A DNA stretch of 64,000 bases from Turritopsis dohrnii (lineage: Eukaryota > Cnidaria > Hydrozoa > Anthoathecata > Oceaniidae), in assembly GCA_027922465.2 (NCBI GenBank), contig BQMF02000058.1, positions 744,001-808,000 on the forward strand. Direction: 5' to 3'. The notes under the pieces are model-generated. The model did no database searches, was not told the origin of the DNA, and saw only the letters and a list, made by a program, of their open reading frames with translations. Below, piece by piece: positions 59,201 to 64,000 of the stretch (positions within the stretch are counted from its first letter, which is position 1; the number at the start of each line of letters is the position of its first letter). Position numbers and translations under genes: made by a program.

Positions 59201-59952
59201 ATAAACCTTTTGTAAGAAAGCGTAAAGAAAGTTCCGGAAGCCGACCAACGTCCGTTAAGTCTGATCCTCCTGACAGAAACAGCCTGCGAAGATCAGGAAT
59301 GGGAACACCGCCTACTAGACAAAATCGAAATTCATCGAAATGTTTTCTTGATGGTGAAGATAGTGATTATTCAAAGCGTGACTCTAGCAGCCCCAGAGAC
59401 AGTGGTGTTGTTTTATCTGCATCCACACCCCCTTTCAAAAGAAATTCTTTACGTAACTCATTTGATTCAAGAACTGTTCCGATAGTTCGTCGGCAGCAAA
59501 GTAGGGATCGAGATTCACGCGATTCGGCGTACGATAGTGGAATTCAAGGTCTTTTTCCAAACAGAATGTCAGGAACAGCAAATATCCAAATACCGGATGA
59601 CAATTTAAAAGACCTGGAAATAAAAAGCACTAACGAAGCAAGTTCACCAAAATCACCTACAGTATTTCTTACGGACGTGTTAGAGGCTCCATCATTTCAG
59701 TTATCGCCTTCGTCGTCAAGGACGACAATTACTCGAAAAATTTCACTGCCGGCTTATTCTTATACTGAGCGTCCTGTCGTTCGAAAAAGTGCGAAATCAA
59801 CGAGTGTTGATGGAGACGTTGCTGACTTTTATCAGCAGAATAAAAATGAAGTCCAAACCCTTCCGAAATCCTTAGAATGGAGTAAAGACAGTAATTGGGC
59901 TGATTGGAATCCCAGAGAAAGTCAATTTCCATCTCAAGAAACGACCTTGTAA
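53236..59952 (+). CDS. ARHGAP6: ARHGAP6/ARHGAP36-like Rho GTPase-activating protein
   Basis: Ten exons (53236-53811, 54079-54235, 56111-56179, 56274-56833, 57180-57330, 57679-57830, 58271-58342, 58458-58571, 58864-58970, 59061-59952) join in frame to 949 residues plus TAA. Order: a basic, Ser-rich N-terminus (1-190); the family-specific WWRSAGGRKVHLEEI and CEAERNTLKKIALLQL then VTIPKG; a basic stretch; and the RhoGAP domain (~415-605). The domain has arginine finger R444 (VGIFRTGGSKKRVRQ), FKEFLR (K481), DPLLTREL and LATLMAPNIL (N573). Then PETVDYVLRRK follows the domain as in human ARHGAP6, and a long Ser/Arg-rich tail ends in a WADW motif near the C-terminus, also as in human ARHGAP6. Family role: speeds GTP hydrolysis by Rho GTPases at the actin cytoskeleton. 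The finger is present, so it is probably active, unlike vertebrate ARHGAP36. The start is the first ATG of the exon; earlier exons are possible. Confidence 0.9.
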
Positions 59953-60098
59953 ACAGCTTTGTTTGGTTATTAATTTTGAAGTAATATTATCAAAATAACG
60001 AGATGCAGAGCTTGTCATGCTAGTGATGCCATCGTAGTGCTACCAGCGCACGAATACCGGTAAATAGCTCAGTACCTATAATCACAAAACGTTGACTG

Positions 60099-60104
60099 AA
60101 TAAA
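60099..60104 (+). terminator. poly(A) signal AATAAA of the RhoGAP gene
   Basis: AATAAA about 147 bases past the TAA stop, within gactgaataaaaagcaac. It is the first canonical hexamer downstream. Confidence 0.55.
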
Positions 60105-60496
60105 AAGCAACTACAAATAACTTTGAGGCGTTTTATACACCATTTTTTTTAAAAAAGGCGCATAAAGAACATAATTTATTTTTTAATATTTTTTTTAATT
60201 ATCACTGACGCATATTTGTAAATTCTACCATACTTGTGTAGGTACACGTCCCTTGTGTTATTATTATTAAATGAGTTTTTTGTGCAAATGAATGAAAATC
60301 TTATATGAAAGAATTAGTACTTAGGCTTAAGTTAATGGATTCATCCTACTCAATTTTAGTATTGTTTGTTTGTCTGTTGTAGCCATGGTTACTAAGTAAA
60401 ATCTCGTTTGTGTCTCCATATTTGCCATACATGATAATAGGCTTTGTAATAGGAAAACTTTGATAAAATCTTTCAGCAAGAACAAGGCACATAATC

Positions 60497-60570
60497 TGCA
60501 AACCTCCAGAATATTCGGACTGTAACTGCATTGCAAACCTCCAGAATATTCGGACTATAACTGCATTGCA
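60497..60570. repeat. 37-bp tandem duplication
   Basis: gcaaacctccagaatattcg, gactgtaactgcatt occurs twice in tandem with one mismatch (actgtaac/actataac). A second short duplication (gtgtccaattattaatat / gtgcccaattattaatat) follows at about 60637-60672. Confidence 0.85.
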
Positions 60571-62200
60571 AAAAGCAAGTGGCGAATCGTTTTATTAGAA
60601 ACCATAGGAAACAAGAACAAGCAGTGTGACAAGATGTGTCCAATTATTAATATGTGCCCAATTATTAATATTGTTTACGGTTTCTAAATCTACTTTTTTT
60701 ATAATCTGGTTAGTAATGAATGCTTGTGGAAAACGAATAATGACGTCATCAATGGCGTCACAATTTACTTGATATTTTTGAGTTAGTGTTCATACCGTGT
60801 ATGAGAGGTACGAGTTATTCTCGATCAGCTGAATACTTTTAATCAACTTCGACCCCAAGGCCTTTGACCTTTCTGGGCTCGAGGTTGGTGTGCATTATCT
60901 TCTGTAGAATAATATTTTTTTTTATGATAATATTTTCATATACCCTATGAAAAGAGGATACCGCCATGTTTGCATGTTGTATGCTTCGCAATTTTTGATG
61001 TAATCAATTTGAAGCAACTACGCTATTCGGTAAATCTCAGGTTTTAGTTTGAATTTTCTCAAAAATTACTCAATCCCATATGCAAGCACTCATGATTTCT
61101 TTGAAAATATAGCTCAACAACCTAATTAACTTTTTGGAATTTTCCCAAATTTTGGAATGGATATTTTGGGGACATTGCCGTTCCTGCAATAGTTTTGTTT
61201 TGCTATTTATTTATTTATTGTTTTTAACATTTTGTTCTGTTGTAAAATTTTTTAAACTCCTAAGCAATGCAAGTGTTAATAGGTTTTTAGGGAAAAAACT
61301 ACATTATTAGTACTGAAAAGTGCTCACTCATTTCCATCTATCTTGCTAAATTAAATTATGTCTAAAATGAAATATTAGATATCATGGTGGTTTTGACATT
61401 ACAAGAAAAGTTGAAAGCAATTAGTGAATGCATCTTTTTTCCATAATTGCAAACAAAAGGGACTCGTGTCAGTAACAAAGAACAGTTATCATTCTGTTTA
61501 CGATCTCTAGTCAAGTGTTCGTCAAAGCGAGAAAAGGACATCAGTAACAACATCGAGAAGAAGAAAGAATTCATTTAAAAAAGCTTTAAAAACTTTCTTA
61601 AAAACTTTCTATAACCACCAGATGGGCAATTCGTGCTGAATGAATGAAAAGAATAATTACGATAATAACGAATCACTCATGAGAAGAATGTTTTGAAGAA
61701 AAGCTAGACCAGAAGACAAGGGCAAGAATTGTTGGGTGGAAAAATCAAATGGAGTCGTTTTACTTTTATTTCGGGCTCCAATTATTTATAGTTTGTATTC
61801 CATGACAGATAATCTATCCAGATCATTACAGTAAGAAGGAATGACAGCAATCAAGGGTAAAAACTGTACTGATCTGGTTGTAAATACACTACAAAGAATG
61901 AGAAAAAGCAAGAGTTTGATTCATTTTTCAAGGCAACCAAGAAAGCATCTAACTCAATCCAACAAATCTGAACACCAGTCTTGCCAAGAAAGAGAAAAAA
62001 GACAAAATTACTCCATCCTCCAATACGTCACCGACTATGAAGGACATGTCACTAATGCATGCCATCCAGAAACAGTCCACGACTATTACAAATCCATGTA
62101 TTTTCAAACTCTTGATCCAAATTACCAATGCAATCAATAATCGATTCGAGCAGTTTACTTTAAAAAAATTTAGTAACGTAGAAGAATTGCTGTAAAGTGT
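60571..62200. other. intergenic region, no recognised gene
   Basis: A 99-codon ORF at 61841-62140 (MTAIKGKNCTDLVVNTLQRM) has no family resemblance and no splice context. No other protein-like signal is visible on either strand. Confidence 0.45.
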
Positions 62201-62202
62201 AG

Positions 62203-62356
62203 TTTTTATACGGTCGAACTTTTGCCTTGTCTAATGTAAATCTAACGACCTGTACTTATGAAAACTCTTGCATTCTTAAGCAAAAGTATTGACAATGTCT
62301 AATCGCAGGTCAATTGATTTACATTAGACAAGGCGAAAGTATAAACTGTATAAACT
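62203..62356. mobile_element. ~150-bp MITE
   Basis: The left arm reads tttttatacggtcgaacttt, then tgccttgtctaatgtaaatc. The right arm, on the other strand, reads gtttatacagtttatacttt, then cgccttgtctaatgtaaatc. The inner 19 bases pair perfectly. The interior is non-coding. Confidence 0.75.
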
Positions 62357-62507
62357 ACCTCTAAACGACTGATTAAAAACTGATACTTCAGGCAGTTGGA
62401 GTTGGATTTCGGCGAAGATTTTGATTGTGTTCATTTGAGAAACGAGTTTCATCTTTTTCCTTCCCTCCATTTTTGATCAGTTTGCACCAGTTGAAGAAAC
62501 ACGATAA

Positions 62508-62650
62508 TTGATAAAGAACGTCTGGATCATAATTCGTATCGCACTCACGAGTTGTGCTACATCAGCTACGCCCGAACGCTCTTTTTCAAGCAAACAAGAA
62601 TCAAAACTTGGATCATATCAACAATGGGTCAAGAAAGATTCATTCAAGAG
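62508..62650 (+). pseudogene. possible hAT transposase dimerisation-domain remnant
   Basis: The frame at 62508-62771 contains TSCATSATPERSFSS, which resembles the hAT C-terminal motif (T-S/T-A-x-x-E-R-S-F-S). The rest of the frame does not continue the domain convincingly, and the sequence changes frame at about 62600. Weak single-motif evidence. Confidence 0.3.
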
Positions 62651-63056
62651 CCATTCTAAAAACGTGCGACATTCAGTGTCACAAGCTTATACATTTAAAA
62701 AAAATTACTTTTCGTCACAAATTCTTGATTGTAAGAAAGAAAGGTGTATGGTCCAAATTCATGATTTATAAGTACATGATGTATCAACAAACTGTTAATA
62801 AGTGGGACGCACCACAAGTCAAAATGTTAGGGTTGGAATATGGAAAAGCTAAATTCCAAAAAAATAACTTGCAGCATACGTTATGCTATTTAGGTCGATA
62901 CAATGGGTTTATTGGAAAAATCAAACTAGACTAGTTTTTAAACTTTGAAATAGGTGCTCTTACAAAAAAAATAACAACCCTAGGTTCTTCTGAAGAAAAG
63001 TTATTGACTTTAGGACACCCGTGGTGGAGTAAAGTATTTAAAATACCTATGGTTTC

Positions 63057-63077
63057 TCCTCCTCCTCCTCCTCCTCC
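63057..63077. repeat. (CTC)n microsatellite
   Basis: tctcctcctcctcctcctcc: six or seven CTC units. Confidence 0.9.
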
Positions 63078-63243
63078 AAGTTATGAGCGTTTTCGTGCAA
63101 CGTTTACATGATATCGTTGCCGAATTCGCAAATTTGGTCAAATTCGGACTTCCAGTTGACCAATTTTCATGAAAATTTGCAATTGTATAAATATTTTTTT
63201 TTTTTTTTAATTATTATTTTTTTGTTATTGTCTATTCATTCTT

Positions 63244-63780
63244 TCAGACCCCATTGGCTAAGGTCATATCTAGTGCGATGCTATCACCAGATAGCGACGT
63301 CCCGTTAGGGTTGCTTTTGATCGTTCTTGAACCACGCAAGCACAATAAACATGATCTCATCAGCGCAAACGATAGCTTTATCCGCACCCACGATATGGTA
63401 ACTGAGAGTTGTTCAGTTTTCTTTTCGGCAATCATTTTGCATAATCGAGTGATAAATGAGGTGCATTCACGTCCCATTCCTCCTTGAATTGTAAATACGA
63501 GGGGTGTAAAACTACCATGTTCGATGTTGAGGATACGCTCACAATATGCGTTTTTCTTTTCTCTCTCGTTTTGCTGGTAACACTTCTCCAGACTTCGGGC
63601 TGAGTACCTAGAGGCGCTTGGGTCAAACACCCTTACGTCAAAAAATGCCTTTTGGCCTCTCACCCAAAAGTCTCTTGCGCTGACATCCAGTCTTGCATCA
63701 TCGCCAGTTTTTGCAGTTCTCGCTTGACTAAAATTGCGCAATTTAGGCCAAAATTGGACCAAATTTCGAAAGTTCTTCAA
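63244..63780 (-). CDS. C-terminal part of a multicopy mobile-element ORF (HGSFTPLVF family)
   Basis: The minus-strand frame of 178 residues has ARTAKTGDDARLDVSARDFW, then GQKAFFDVRVFDPSASRY, NEREKKNAYCERIL, IEHGSFTPLVFTIQGGMGRE, WVRIKLSFALMRSCLLCLRG and SRTIKSN. I recognise this order as the C-terminal region of a multicopy cnidarian protein, usually found after a reverse-transcriptase-type domain. The D-x-R-x-D ... F-F-D-V-R-V pattern is reminiscent of a PD-(D/E)XK nuclease core; that is my inference. The upstream part is replaced by the 129-bp tandem repeat, so the copy is truncated. A decayed relative lies at 23690-24150. Confidence 0.6.
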   Translation of the reverse strand: MKNFRNLVQFWPKLRNFSQARTAKTGDDARLDVSARDFWVRGQKAFFDVRVFDPSASRYSARSLEKCYQQNEREKKNAYCERILNIEHGSFTPLVFTIQGGMGRECTSFITRLCKMIAEKKTEQLSVTISWVRIKLSFALMRSCLLCLRGSRTIKSNPNGTSLSGDSIALDMTLANGV

Positions 63781-64000
63781 TTTTCATAAATATTTGCATG
63801 AATCACATTTGAAAGGTGCTGATTATGAATTTGACAATGATATTGCCAGGTTTGACTAAAATAAGGCAATTTAGGCCAAATTTGGACCAAATTGCGAAAA
63901 CTCTTCAATTTTCATGAAATTTTGCACAGATCACAATTGAAAGGTGCTGATTTCAAATTTGACAATGATATTGCCAGGTTTGACTAAGATTGGGCAATTT
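63723..64000. repeat. ~129-bp tandem repeat running off the right edge
   Basis: Units begin at about 63723, 63851 and 63980 with t(t)tgactaa-at-g-gcaattt. They share ggccaaa-ttggaccaaatt, cttcaattttcat, ttgaaaggtgctgatt and tttgacaatgatattgccag. The two complete units are about 85 percent alike by eye. A diverged relative of the motif is at 63120-63185. Confidence 0.85.

Noticed and set aside
61841..62140. 99-codon ORF starting MTAIKGKNCTDL
   Set aside because: No recognisable domain, no splice signals and no homology to other parts of the window; length is not exceptional for chance.

Overview
The window is eukaryotic and AT-rich, with spliced genes bounded by GT-AG introns and dense transposon debris. 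The mix of families suggests a non-bilaterian animal, most likely a cnidarian. It contains an ERG-like potassium channel, an ARHGAP6-like RhoGAP, a GRDP-like protein, CR1/L2-like LINEs, Harbinger and mariner remnants, and a multicopy mobile-element protein whose phrasing I associate with cnidarian genomes. This placement is an inference.

Layout: (1) 868-1703 (+) holds the last two coding exons of an EAG/ERG-type K+ channel that enters from the left edge. (2) 2046-23553 (-) is one 26-exon gene, joined here exon by exon in a single open frame of 1009 codons. Its N-terminal half is a class-V aminotransferase (cysteine-desulfurase-like). Its C-terminal half is a TtcA-like PP-loop tRNA thiolase with Fe-S cysteines. 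A Cys-containing linker joins them. Its second intron is 13.7 kb and holds a broken mariner, several copies of a dispersed repeat, a large transposon-type pseudogene, a LINE stub and some possible Q-rich coding exons. (3) 23.7-29.1 kb is a mobile-element field: an RT-element fragment, a 39-bp palindromic insertion with 8-bp direct repeats, a tRNA-derived SINE, a 5'-truncated LINE inserted into the dispersed repeat, and MITEs. (4) 29625-32253 (+) is a two-exon GRDP-like gene. It converges on a second 5'-truncated LINE (32586-35345, -). (5) 35519-43415 is bounded by inverted ends and a 3-bp duplication (TCA), as in a Harbinger-type element. It encloses a foldback element with its own short ORF, a five-exon unidentified gene, a tandem duplication carrying a SINE, and a frameshifted Harbinger transposase N-terminus. 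(6) 43.6-48.8 kb holds further DNA-transposon derivatives, including a 2.3-kb element with CAACGTTG-rich ends. (7) 49.6-53.2 kb has no recognisable gene. (8) 53236-59952 (+) is a complete ten-exon ARHGAP6/36-like gene of 949 residues. (9) 60-64 kb is intergenic, with a MITE, a possible hAT remnant, the end of an RT-associated element ORF and a 129-bp tandem repeat that runs off the edge.

The host genes show no operon-like relation. The point of most interest is the fused desulfurase/thiolase gene. It would put the sulfur-mobilising and tRNA-thiolating steps, which are separate proteins in bacteria, into one animal polypeptide.
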